A stretch of DNA of 64,000 nt, taken from Rhynchopus euleeides. Lineage: Eukaryota > Euglenozoa > Diplonemea > Diplonemida > Diplonemidae. The position numbers and the translations under genes were made by a program. Below, in pieces: positions 53,946 through 63,521 of the stretch (the first letter of the stretch is position 1; each line of letters begins with the position of its first letter). The notes below the pieces were generated by a model. That model searched no databases. It was not told the origin of the DNA and saw only the letters and a list, made by a program, of their open reading frames with translations. The stretch covers positions 620,001 through 684,000 of the forward strand of contig OY723321.1 in the NCBI GenBank assembly GCA_963210315.1. Reading direction: 5' to 3'.

Positions 53946-54947
53946 TCAGAGGGTGTCCATGTCGTCCTCCTCCACTGTGATGGCCTGCGGGATGCTCGGA
54001 GGGGCTTCTTCCTCTGTGTCGGGGACCTCAGGCTGTGCGAGGTCGATCCCCAGCAGGTCCTTGTACCTCCCCACGGTGGAGGTGTTGGCCTGGCCTGATC
54101 CGGTCACCGTGGCGCGGGGCTGTTCCAAAGGAACGGTGACCTTCCACAGGGCCAACTGCCCCTCCACCTGCTCGCAGGTGATGGGCTCGCCATCGGCAGG
54201 GCTCCTGGGGAGGAAATAGGTGGCGGTGTATGTGCCGCTGGGGATTGTCGAACCCTCGTGGACCACGCGAAGACACGTCAGCGACACCTGCAGGCCTGTC
54301 ACTGAAAACTCAACCCGGGTCAACAGCCCCTCGAGCATCACCACATGCACGTTGGCTGCCCCAGGCAACGGGGTGACCACCGGGAAGTGCTGCATCACAT
54401 TCTTCGTCGTAGTATCCTCCTCCTGCTGCACGGCAGTGTACACGTTGTTCATCTCGACCTCCTTGTAGGCCGGGGCAAGCGCAGCAAGGACCCGCTGGTA
54501 CAGCGGATTCTTCTTGTGGCCCTCCTCCGCCCAAGCCAAGGGCATCTTTGGCTTGAGGGTGACACCCACCAACTTGGTGTCTTGCACCTTCCCGCGCTTC
54601 ACCTCAACCCTGTAGGTGGCGGGGAGGGTGCCGTCCTTCTGCATCATCTCGACCTCCCTCACAGCGAGCTTGTCCATGTCAGGGAATACGGCGGTGATGG
54701 CGTTGGCCACCTGGGGGCTGTGCTTGTTGATCTCCTTGCCGGTCAACACCGTTGCTAGGAGCCTTCTAATGGATCCCAGTGTCAGCACACTTCCCCCTTT
54801 TTTAACGAGGAAGGCCGTGCAAAAATCAGCCACAATGTTCGTCGCCTCCGCAGCCTCGGGACTCTCTGCGCTCTTCTTCTTCTTACTCGACTTCGCCGCC
54901 GGCTTCGCTGCCACCTTCACTGCCGGCTTCGTTGTCGTCTTCCCCAT
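53946..54947 (-). CDS. Lys/Ala-rich basic-tailed protein, 333 aa (intact)
   Basis: A single open frame from ATG 54,947 to TGA. The N-terminal tail resembles linker-histone tails (MGKTTTKPAVKVAAKPAAKS then SKKKKS). Residues about 28-120 look like a compact helical domain (KKGGSVLTLGSIRRLLATVL, VANAITAVFPDMDKLAVREV). Later parts are beta-rich, and the end is acidic (VEEDDMDTL). The basic tail suggests nucleic-acid binding; the family is not recognised. An acceptor-like tract (CACCCATCCCAGCTCGCAG) stands about 15 bases upstream. The end of the right arm (54,242) falls within the gene: the 3' part is duplicated in the left arm, the 5' part is unique. Decayed paralogues sit at the inner ends of both arms. 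Confidence 0.7.
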   Translation of the reverse strand: MGKTTTKPAVKVAAKPAAKSSKKKKSAESPEAAEATNIVADFCTAFLVKKGGSVLTLGSIRRLLATVLTGKEINKHSPQVANAITAVFPDMDKLAVREVEMMQKDGTLPATYRVEVKRGKVQDTKLVGVTLKPKMPLAWAEEGHKKNPLYQRVLAALAPAYKEVEMNNVYTAVQQEEDTTTKNVMQHFPVVTPLPGAANVHVVMLEGLLTRVEFSVTGLQVSLTCLRVVHEGSTIPSGTYTATYFLPRSPADGEPITCEQVEGQLALWKVTVPLEQPRATVTGSGQANTSTVGRYKDLLGIDLAQPEVPDTEEEAPPSIPQAITVEEDDMDTL

Positions 54948-55467
54948 TTTTGTGAATCAGGTCTGCGAGCTGGGATGGGTGGAAACGTCCGTTTGGTGTG
55001 TGTGTGTGTGGCTGTACTTCAGTGACGAGTGCCACATTGCATAGGTATCATGGGAAAAATGAGTGAAAATAGGTGAAAAGACTCCCGCTAGGGGGAGTCA
55101 GACTCCCGCTAGCGGGAGTATAGACTCCCGCTAGCGGGAGTTGGACTCCCGCTAGCGGGAGTTGGACTCCCCCTAGTTGAGACTCCCGAAAAGGGTTACC
55201 CTACCCCCGCTGGAGTCCACCGTGTATAGGCCCGGATAGACCCGGACAGGCATGTATTGTCCCGTTAAAGGAGTGCCGTCTCGCTGAGGGTTTCTCTTTG
55301 GTGTTGGTGGGCCAACACCAGGAGAGGGTTCCGATATATGATCTACGTCAAACAGGTGGGGAGAGCAACCTTGGCAGGGGGACTCAAACTCACCCAGTGT
55401 GCGCAAGAGAACACGATGCCGACCGTTCCCCGCCCCACCCGCATATCCTTTAAATCTGCCCGTGGGC
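54948..55467. promoter_or_regulatory. Upstream region with CTAG palindromes and breakpoint palindrome
   Basis: 55,080-55,185 holds five or so CTAG-centred palindromes (ACTCCCGCTAGCGGGAGT). Then comes GGTTACCCTACCCCCGCTGG followed by AGTCCACCGTG, and the palindrome at 55,296-55,320. It matches the inner ends of both arms (34,600-34,998 and mirror). Position upstream of the 333-codon gene suggests a promoter or binding region. Confidence 0.45.
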
Positions 55468-55797
55468 ATGACTGCACAGCTTGTGCAGACGACCCTCACA
55501 GAGGAGGGCTACCTCCCGTCCACTCCGGGATACCGGTTGCTGAAGCGGAACGACCTCTGGACGACAGAGTTTAAGGAGGTGGGTGAGGAGGTGCTCCCGT
55601 TCCTGCGGGAGAGCGACGTGGTGCTGGTGCAGTGCACCGAGCTGCCGAGCCCGTGGTCGCGGAAGGAGCTACGCCATAGGGTGTGCTCCCTGATCCGCAA
55701 CGGGATGCCGTGCTGCAACATACCGGCTGCTCTCCAGGACCTGTTCATGGTCCTGGACCACCAAGTTCTACCCCGGCCAGTGCGTGGTTTCTTGTAG
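55468..55797 (+). CDS. Uninterrupted beta-grasp-like small protein, 109 aa
   Basis: ATG 55,468 begins MTAQLVQTTLTEEGYLPSTP and runs without a break across the point where the arm copies carry the 990-bp element (CCTCTGG at 55,554-55,560). It ends VLPRPVRGFL-stop. Compared with the arm copies it lacks the first 26 residues (MPRLVVEVSVITSAQ... ending LPVG) and has a different tail after NIPAA, both at rearrangement joints. It may therefore be a truncated gene rather than a functional one. Function unknown; a ubiquitin-like fold is a guess from the strand/helix pattern. Confidence 0.5.
   Translation: MTAQLVQTTLTEEGYLPSTPGYRLLKRNDLWTTEFKEVGEEVLPFLRESDVVLVQCTELPSPWSRKELRHRVCSLIRNGMPCCNIPAALQDLFMVLDHQVLPRPVRGFL
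55734..55756. other. Palindrome CCAGGACC-N7-GGTCCTGG at cassette joint
   Basis: Spacer TGTTCAT here and TGTTCGT in the arms (47,322-47,344; mirror 31,809-31,831). It lies at or within 35 bp of the point where the flank locus and the arms stop being collinear. Confidence 0.65.
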
Positions 55798-58078
55798 TTG
55801 GTTGTGTTGTTGTTCGTGGAGCACATATCATCGTGCGAAGAGCCCGTTGGAAAAGTATGGGAGAAACCTGCTGCGCCCCCCACAGTACGACAGGAAGCGC
55901 GCAGGCACCGGGCCCGAACCTGAATGTTGAGTCACCCGCCCCCGCCCCCGCCCCCGCCCCAGCTTCCCCGCCCACCTGATCTTCTCAAGTTACCCCTGGT
56001 GGTCCACCGACGGGCAAAATCAAGCGAATCTGGAGAGTAGTTGTCCGTATCCAGCCCGGCATTGAGTGTTCTGGGGTGCGTTCTGCGCCACTGCGTGGCA
56101 ACGAGCTCCTGGAACGGGGAAAACGGGGGCCGCAAAAAACGGGGCCCAAACGGGTTTTTGGGCACGAACAGGGCACGAAATATCAGGGGGTCGATAACAC
56201 CAGACATGTCCCCGGGATTTCCACTATGTCGCAGATTTCGACCATTGGGCCAAGAAAACCTAAAAATATAAGGGGGAGGTGCTGAAGGATTGCACTGAAA
56301 ATTTTATCTAACTCGGTCAAAATTCCAGGCACAGGGTTTTATTCAGGTTGACTTCTGTTGCAGGTTCTGTACGCGGATGAGCTTTGGTGGCGGTACACGA
56401 CGGGCAGGACGTATGGGATATCCCGCATGGGAGAACCGGATGGGATATCCCACCGGCGACCATCTCTCCCCAGGGGAGGCGTACGTGTTATCCCATGGAG
56501 AACCGATGGGAGCACATAGGTTATCCTCGATGCTATTGGAGATGGCATGTCCCCTGAGATAACCGACGTTCTACCATCAGTTATTGGGAGAACGTCAACA
56601 CCCGTACGTTCTTCCTGGGGGGAACACGTACACCTCCCCTGTGGGATAGCGGCCATCTCTGGTCTGAGATGACTCAGTGCGAATCCCGGATGAAGCTCCG
56701 GCCCAGTGAGCCCCCAAGGGCCTCGTCCGGATGGTTTTCCACTCATTTTTGCCGAGAAACACCCGTTTTTGGGTGTCTGAAAGAGGGTGTTGTACACCTG
56801 AAGACCAGGTCCGCCCAAACACCCGCTTTCAGACACCCCCTCGCCAGCGGAAGTCCACCGTGTACACATAGGATCACCAGTATGTCACGGGAATGCATCT
56901 GGTATACCGGGTAGGATACCAGTAATACCGGGTATACCGGGTCGATACCGGGCACGGGTCTCGCAGCTGCATTGTGACAGCACGAGTGGTATTATGGCGC
57001 GTGTGGGGTTGCGACAGGGGGCACGGTGGGGAGAGATCCGGTGTGAGGCACTTGGGTCCGTCCAGGTGGGCAGGGCACCTGGGGGCGGGGGGCCTCCAAT
57101 CCCTACATTTTTTTTACATGCTGTCGTGTCCGTCTGTACCAATACCCCAGCTACCGCCAGTCCGGACCCCCGCGAGCGGGGGTACCCACCCCCGATATTC
57201 CGACATCCCAAAAAGGTGCACCCTGACGTGTGGGAGTCCACCGTGCGGGGGGTCCCAGGTAACAAATTAAACGGGTTCGCCTTCCTCGCCAACCTCGGCA
57301 ACCGCGTCGTCATCCTCATTGCTGCTCGGATCCTTCACAGGCGTCAGCTCGGCTTCTCCTCCCGTCCCCTCTCTGCGATGCGTGTGGGATCTGCGACGAC
57401 AGGGTCTGCACGCCGGGGAGAAAGCGCAAGTCCGCCGTCGTCCCGAAGCCAGGGTCCATTGGCAGATGGCACGCTACAGTGTAGCGCGCATTCACTTTCT
57501 TCCCAGCCTTCGACACCAGCGTCCCCGTCCACATTGGAGCATATCATTGTGCTTCCTTCGGCTTCTATTTCAAGACCCCCACCCCCTAGCCAACAGACAA
57601 CTGTTACACACCCTCCCATTGTGCATTGATCCCCCAGCATATCTGGCGTGATGACTACTAAAAGGACTACCATTGCAAGAAGGTGCTGGGAGACTTGCTT
57701 TTCCATTCACTCTCGAAAATCAAACACCCCCGAGCCAACCAAGCCCTTGTCTACCTCTTCTCGTGGTTGTGGATCCGGAATGCTTTGCCATTTTTTCTGA
57801 TGTGTGCCCAGTTAAGGACCCCTTGCGGGTGACAGAGTGGCGGCGAAGCCGCCTGGCCCCAGACCCCGAAAAACCCCGAAACATGGCAGTGGATGATGGC
57901 AGAGGGGGCCGGTTTGCAGTGGTTTGTGAGCAATGCAGTTAGCCCATAACACAAGGCTTCTGTCAGTAGGATATGATTACCTTCACGTGTGAGACACTAT
58001 TTCTCTGTTCAAGTTTGTTCGCGCCACACCCATCCAGTGCAGGTAGTTCGTACACAGAACGTTGTCTCGTTCAGGAAG
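55798..58078. other. Repeat-rich region without a firm gene
   Basis: 55,798-56,200 matches the arms (47,385-47,760) with the insertion CCCCCGCCCCCGCCCC. 56,395-56,545 has palindromic GGGATATCCC and TATCCCATGGAGAACC words; 56,745-56,845 has an imperfect inverted repeat (AAACACCCG-TTT / CAGACACCC). ATACCGGGTATACCGGGT words lie at 56,908-56,955. AGTCCACCGTG recurs at 56,848 and 57,231. A minus-strand coding-like patch lies at 57,267-57,534 (KAGKKVNARYTVACHLPMDP; and an acidic end SNEDDDAVAEVGEEGEPV-stop in another frame after CAG acceptors), possibly two exons of an unknown gene. Confidence 0.4.
57548..57725 (+). repeat. Dispersed repeat, long form (copy B)
   Basis: Diverged relative of copy A: TTGTGCTTCCTTCGGCTTCT, then ACAGACAACTGTTACACACC, and the core AAAGGACTACCATTGCAAGA ... 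TCTCGAAAATCAAAC. Same orientation as, and about 350 bp upstream of, the OTU gene. Confidence 0.65.
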
Positions 58079-59375
58079 ATGGCAGACCAGCTTGCCGAAC
58101 TCTTGGGGGTGCCCCGCGTCAAGGCAGAGAACTTGCTGGCGATGAGCAACGGTGACGTATGTTCTTGTCCCCACCCCCTTGATCTCCCATAGCCGGGGGG
58201 ATCATCCTTGTGCTTCCTTCTACTCCTGTTATGTATCCCCCGCCATAGCCGGCTCCATCAGATGGGTTTCACCCCTTTTTGCTTTTTTTGTGAAAAATGA
58301 CTCAGCAGTGTTGCTGGAGGCTCTCGCCTCACCTCCCCATCCACCCACGGTACCTCTTTCTTGCCTACAGGTTCAAGTTGCGGCGAATTTGTACTTCACC
58401 GCGCAGGCGTCGCCTCCACAGAATACAGGACGGACAGCAGCGTCTGCATCGGCACCGGTTGTTGAGGCTCCCTCCTTGTCCTCCCCGCCTGTGCCTGAAG
58501 ACCCACCCCAGTCTGAATCGAGCGCCCCTTCATCTTGCGACCTGGCGGTGCTGCCCGGGGGCAAGGAAATCAAGATCCGAGTGTCATCCCCTGCAGGCAA
58601 CATCAACCTGTCCGTCGACAACCACACTCCCCTGGGGCTCTTCAAGCACGACCTCCACACTAAACACGCAGTGCCCATCCCCCCCGAGCTGATGAAAATC
58701 ATGTGCGGCTCGGTTCGCCCACCAAAGCCCCTGGCTGACACACCGGAGGCCACGCTTGCTTCTCTGGGGGTGGCTCGCGGCGAGTCGCTCGTGATATCGA
58801 AGTCGGACGACGCGGGGAAAGTGTTGCAGGGGCGTACCAACGGGAAGTACATTCCCCCGACTGACAAGAACCGGTCGTTCACGCGCAGGGAGATGCCGGC
58901 CGACAACAGTTGCCTCTTCCACGCATGCCGCTATGTGCTGTCGAACAAAGAGCGGGGGGATGTCACGTCGCTCCGGAAACAGATTGCGGATATCGTCCAG
59001 TCCGATCCTGGCTACTTCACAACAGAATTCCTGGGGCAGCCGAATGCACACTACGCGCAGTGGATTCAGCACAAAGACAACTGGGGAGGTGCAATCGAGC
59101 TCTCGATCCTGTCCGTGCTGCACGAGGTGGAGATCTGTGCCCTCGATGTGCAGACAAAGCGCATGTACCGCTATGGGGAAGACAAGGATTACACCTGCCG
59201 TGCATTTGTTCTCTACTCTGGGAGGCACTACGATGCCATGGCCCTCGCTGAGTACGGCGGTGCTCCGGATGCCAACGACCAGGTGCTGTTCGGGAAAAGC
59301 GACACCTCTGTTTTTAAGAAGGCGGAGCAGTTCATCGACTCTGAGCACGGGAAGTTCCTTGCCAACCCTAAGTAG
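58079..59375 (+). CDS. OTU-family deubiquitinase with UBA-like and ubiquitin-like domains (two exons)
   Basis: A cysteine protease that removes ubiquitin, close in layout to OTU1/YOD1, which work with p97/Cdc48 in ER-associated degradation. Exon 1 is 58,079-58,156 (26 codons) and exon 2 is 58,371-59,375; donor GTATGT, acceptor TTGCCTACAG; total 360 residues. The UBA-like helix bundle crosses the splice point (AELLGVPRVKAENLL...GDVQVAANLYF, residues 6-35). A Ser/Pro linker follows, then a ubiquitin-like/UBX-like domain (about 92-170). The OTU domain runs from 190, with D204-N-S-C207 (catalytic Cys and its Asp) and the catalytic His in SGRHYDAMAL (H312). The C2H2 finger at the end of yeast and animal OTU1 is missing here. 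Splice-acceptor AGs stand at 58,040 and 58,074 before the ATG. Confidence 0.9.
58157..58370 (+). other. OTU gene intron
   Basis: 214 bp, GTATGTTC to TTGCCTACAG, between codons. Removing it joins the two halves of the UBA-like fold, which supports the model. Confidence 0.85.
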
Positions 59376-60212
59376 AATCCACCCCTCTCTCTCTCTCCCT
59401 CCCCTCCCCGCCTCCTGAGGTTTTTCGTGAGGTGGGTGTTGAAGTGAGGTTTGTTCCAGTAGCAGGCTCATCACGTGGCATCGTGACATGTGGTGTTCGT
59501 TATGTGTGAGTTGCCCCAGCAGCTGCACCGCAGAGGCTGAGGCTAGGGTTTGAAGCCGAATTCTCTGATCAACTTGCCAGCAACCTTCACTGATTCAGAA
59601 TTCTGTGCACTCTCTGGGTGTTTTGCTATCCCCTCCTGATGATGCTCTTCGATGACAAGCCCACAAGCAGACAAAAGTGGCGCGTGAATCGCATCTGACG
59701 TGGTGTAATGTGTGATTTGTTCTGTTCTCATCCATGCCATGTGAGAGCACCGCTATCTATCGAATCACACCACACAGAAGCCGGCTATTTTTTTTGGAGG
59801 GGAAACTATTTCCTGCCAGAACTGAGACCAGGTTGCAAAATGGTATTTTTCGGCACACTAACCCAAACTGAGGAGGCAATAGCTGCCAACAAGACATAGA
59901 AGCACGATGCAGGCGTGGCCAGCGGTCTATCCCCTCCCCTACGGGTGGCTGGCAAGGAATCTCCTGCGCAAGAGTAGACACGGATATCTCGGAATATTAT
60001 TCGCAAACCGCCTGACCGCCCCATCCCCCCTTCCCCTCTCCCCCCCACCCCCTCCCCCTCCCCACCATTGGCATCACGGCGGTAATAAATGTCAAGGACG
60101 CGCTAACGTGGGTAAACCACTTCTGTTTCAGATGAAGCAGAGTGCAAAACAAACACCCCTGCCCTCACGGGATAGGGAACAGGTGTTCGACTGGAGGGCA
60201 GCCTGCTACAAA

Positions 60213-60510
60213 GGTTCTGGGTCTACGGCGTGGGGAAAGGGGGGAAAGGAGACCCTCTGCTATTCCTTGGCCAGTGTCAGCGCAGCCCCCCTGCCCCTCC
60301 GGCGTGCCTGTCGGGTATGGGTTGGCTCCTGACACAGCAGCACGTGGGTCGCATTCCGTCGACGCAGTGTGTTTGCTCCTCTCGGCCTGGGCGGGTGGTG
60401 GCGGGTGTGGGCGGGTGGGGCACCTCGGGGAAGCGGGGGTCTCCTTTCCGGCGAACATTCCGAACTCGCGTCCAACGCAAGGTCGACGATGCCATGGGGA
60501 TTCGACGGGG
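60213..60510 (+). repeat. 298-bp direct repeat, copy 1
   Basis: Matches 61,275-61,572 almost base for base (offset 1,062); the only difference I saw is one extra C at GGTTCCTGGG in copy 2. It starts GGTTCTGGGTCTACGGCGTG and ends GGGGATTCGACGGGG. The plus frame around RRTFRTRVQRKVDDAMGIRR has some coding look but no start or family. Confidence 0.85.
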
Positions 60511-61274
60511 ATCTATCTCTTGTAATGAACACCTCCCGGGGTGACCGCGAAGGCGCTGTCCACGACATCAGGATCAGTTTTATGTTCTGTCTCCCTCCCC
60601 TCCTCCTCCCCCCGCCCCTCCACACCACTTTTGGGATGCAACCCGTGGAGGGTAGCCCGTCTGATACTCCCCGCGGGGAGGATTTCCCAAAGCAACCATC
60701 GTGCCAGCTGTTGCGCTTGGCTTCGCATTCCGTTGCCAGACCAGCGTACAGAGCGCACCCGATGGCAAGACACCTCTGAACCGAATGTCGCACATTGCCT
60801 TCACCACCAACACCACCTCTGTCACAGCCCCATTCCCAGGGTGGGCCCGGCCTGCCCTGGGATGGGGTTGATCATCAAAATCTCTGGAACCTGTGGGTGT
60901 TCTGATTGGACCCATCAATATATATCGGTGTGGGGCTGTCAGCATGGAGGATATTCCCCAAAGCGTGACCATACGGGTATACCTTACCACATGTTTAAGT
61001 ATAAATCATGTGGGGCTTCTCGGGTATTCCTGGGTGCAGGAATAGGAGGGGTGGTGTGATGCTGCGCAGACACAGAGAGCGCCTCTGTTTGCGAGCTCTG
61101 TTCCGCTGCAGCGCAAAAAATCAAAAGAAACTTCAGTGTGTGGTGTATCGGAGTTCGGGAGGGGGGTGGTGATCATCGGTGCATGATCCATAGCCACCAA
61201 TACATTAACGGTATCGGGTTCCGGGCTAAAAGGTGTAACTACTGGGTCCTCTCTCTGCCCCTCCTGCTGACTAG

Positions 61275-61572
61275 GTTCCTGGGTCTACGGCGTGGGGAAA
61301 GGGGGGAAAGGAGACCCTCTGCTATTCCTTGGCCAGTGTCAGCGCAGCCCCCCTGCCCCTCCGGCGTGCCTGTCGGGTATGGGTTGGCTCCTGACACAGC
61401 AGCACGTGGGTCGCATTCCGTCGACGCAGTGTGTTTGCTCCTCTCGGCCTGGGCGGGTGGTGGCGGGTGTGGGCGGGTGGGGCACCTCGGGGAAGCGGGG
61501 GTCTCCTTTCCGGCGAACATTCCGAACTCGCGTCCAACGCAAGGTCGACGATGCCATGGGGATTCGACGGGG
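61275..61572 (+). repeat. 298-bp direct repeat, copy 2
   Basis: Second copy of 60,213-60,510. Flanking sequences differ, so this is a dispersed or inserted block, not a simple tandem unit. Confidence 0.85.
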
Positions 61573-61833
61573 GTCTGCCTGGGACGGCTCTCGGGTGGTG
61601 GTCGCAGGCAGGGGCAGAGAAATAACGGTGTAACTATATAACGGGTGGTGGGTTCTGGCGAACCCACTGGGGATTAGTCCGGTCTGAACCCTCTGGGCCA
61701 CCTGTGAGTCCTACCCGGCCTCCACGGGGAAGCCCAGACCAAGGCCTACCTTGGTGTTCCGCCCGGACTTTATACATTCAGGTGTTTGCCAAAGCGCGAG
61801 CAAAGGAACCACACGACCCCCAGTGGTGAATGC

Positions 61834-61873
61834 CCCTCCCCCTGTATCACTGGCAAGTGATACAGGGGGAGGG
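61834..61873. other. Perfect hairpin, 18-bp stem and 4-nt loop
   Basis: CCCTCCCCCTGTATCACT, loop GGCA, AGTGATACAGGGGGAGGG. The stem is flawless. It has no T run after it, so it is not a bacterial-type terminator; it may be a small foldback element or structured RNA. Confidence 0.75.
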
Positions 61874-62742
61874 ATGCAGGCGGAGACGAAGCTGTCAATG
61901 CAATGTGCAGCCACGGCAAGGCTGGTTTCGTTGAAACGGCAACAACTGCCGGCTGGCAGGATGCGAAGCAGAGGGTCTACTGTTGGCTCTCTCTGAACCA
62001 ACACAGCCTGTGCCGGGATGCGTTGCGCGTTCTGGTAGGCACAGCAGCCGTGCCCGAGCAGCCCTGATCTCTAGAGAGGATCAGGATGGGCGGAGGTGTT
62101 GGGCAGTGTCGAAGTCGCAAGGATTGTCGCGAGCCAGAGGCCCGGGTAGGCAGGGTGTCATCACCTCTCCATTGCCGCCCGCTTTGTGCTGCAGCAATCT
62201 GGCACCAGACCCAACCCACCAGCCGCGTGTTTGCGGGATGCAGCTTGCAGGTATTTGCTTGTGTGTCGCCATGCATTGTTCGCGCGTCGCCCCCTCCCCC
62301 CTCCCCCACCCATCCCAGCCCCAGCCCCCCCGCATCCCCTCCCCTGTTCCCCATGCCCTCAGAGTGCTTCCCAGCCCCCTCGAGTGTAGTGGGTGAACCC
62401 TACGAGAGAGAGGCATCCAAAAGACTGAACTTGCCACCCACCCACCCACTCTCCCCTCCCCTCTCCCCCCCTCCCCCGTCCCTGCCACGTTTGCCGCCCT
62501 TTTTTTTGTTATTCTTCGTGCTGCCGCCACACCTCCCTATTATGTGCCTTGCCATGATGCCATGCTGCCTGTGATACCATGCGTGTGTGTGGTGTTCCCC
62601 CATCCCATCTCGACGAAGCCTGTGCTCCCCAACCTCCCCCCCCCTCTTCACTCCCGCCTTAACCTCACTAACCCCCCCCCCCTCCCACCCTTCCCGGAAA
62701 AACACTGGATTTCAGACACAACCTGTATAACGAGTGATCATT

Positions 62743-62862
62743 TTTGTGCTCCCTTCGACTTCTATTTCACTACCCCCCCCCCCCCTACCCTTCCCAAAAA
62801 GGACTAACATTGCGAGAAGGTGCTGGGAGATTTACTTTTCCATTCACTCTCGACGATCAAAC
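62743..62862 (+). repeat. Dispersed repeat with 66-bp element (copy C)
   Basis: TTTGTGCTCCCTTCGACTTC, a C run, then the core from 62,798 (AAAAAGGACTAACATTGCGA ... CGACGATCAAAC). CTACCCTTCCC stands directly before the core and again right after it, a likely target duplication. It lies about 660 bp upstream of, and is co-oriented with, the SAM gene. Confidence 0.65.
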
Positions 62863-63521
62863 CCCCTCTACCCTTCCCCCGTTAATGAATCAATGGGGAG
62901 GGGGTGAAGGCGGAGAAGGTGAGAGAGAGAGAGAGATGGCGGGAGTCAGGGGGACAGGTGTGGGAGAGGGCAGCGCCCTGTGGCAACAGAGGCAACCTCG
63001 GCACAGAAATCATGCTGCTGTGGGCTGGAGGTTGCTATCTCACCTTGTTTGCCCCCCCCACTTTTGGCGCGCAGACGACATGGCCCTTCTCACACTTACC
63101 CTGCCCCAGTTTTGGAGAGTGCATCGTTTTTTTTTCTCGATGCATCTTCCCCCGGTTTAGTCTGGGATGGGGAGGGAACCAGAGGGAGGGAGGCATGTGC
63201 AGCCGCAAATCGCCATCTTCCTGTTCTCCCCTCATTGATTCAATCCCATTTCATCTGGCATGTGTCTCCCCCCCCCACACACCCCCCCACCCCTCCCCGT
63301 CTATCTCAGGGTGAAGGGAGGTGATTTCTGTGATTTTGCTTATTTCTTTACTCTACTCACTGTCCACCCACCTCCGCCTGCCCCAGCCTCCCACCCCATG
63401 TGTGCTCTGCCTTGGTGTGTGTTTCAGTTGGGTTGTGCGAATTGCATTGTCATCATCATAGGGGACGGACCACACCCAGCCAGGCAGGCAGGCCTGTCGT
63501 GACCAACCGGCAGGCAGAATC

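Larger units (their letters stand above)
42771..54242 (-). repeat. Right arm of large inverted repeat (11.5 kb)
   Basis: Reverse complement of 24,911-35,606 plus an extra 776 bp at about 45,114-45,889. It ends at 54,242 inside the 333-codon gene, which continues beyond the arm. Inner limit unknown because of the N gap. Confidence 0.93.
59376..63521. other. Intergenic region with duplicated blocks
   Basis: No firm gene. It contains the 298-bp direct repeats (60,213 and 61,275), a perfect hairpin at 61,834-61,873, C-rich tracts (60,020-60,065; 62,285-62,480; 62,640-62,700), and copy C of the dispersed repeat. Open frames are long only because C-rich sequence lacks stops. Confidence 0.4.

Noticed and set aside
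56339-56869. 176-codon minus frame
   Set aside because: It follows palindromic GGGATATCCC-type repeats and lacks coding character.
60142-60525. 128-codon frames in the 298-bp direct repeat as a gene
   Set aside because: Several frames are open on both strands because of C/G richness; no start context, no family signal.
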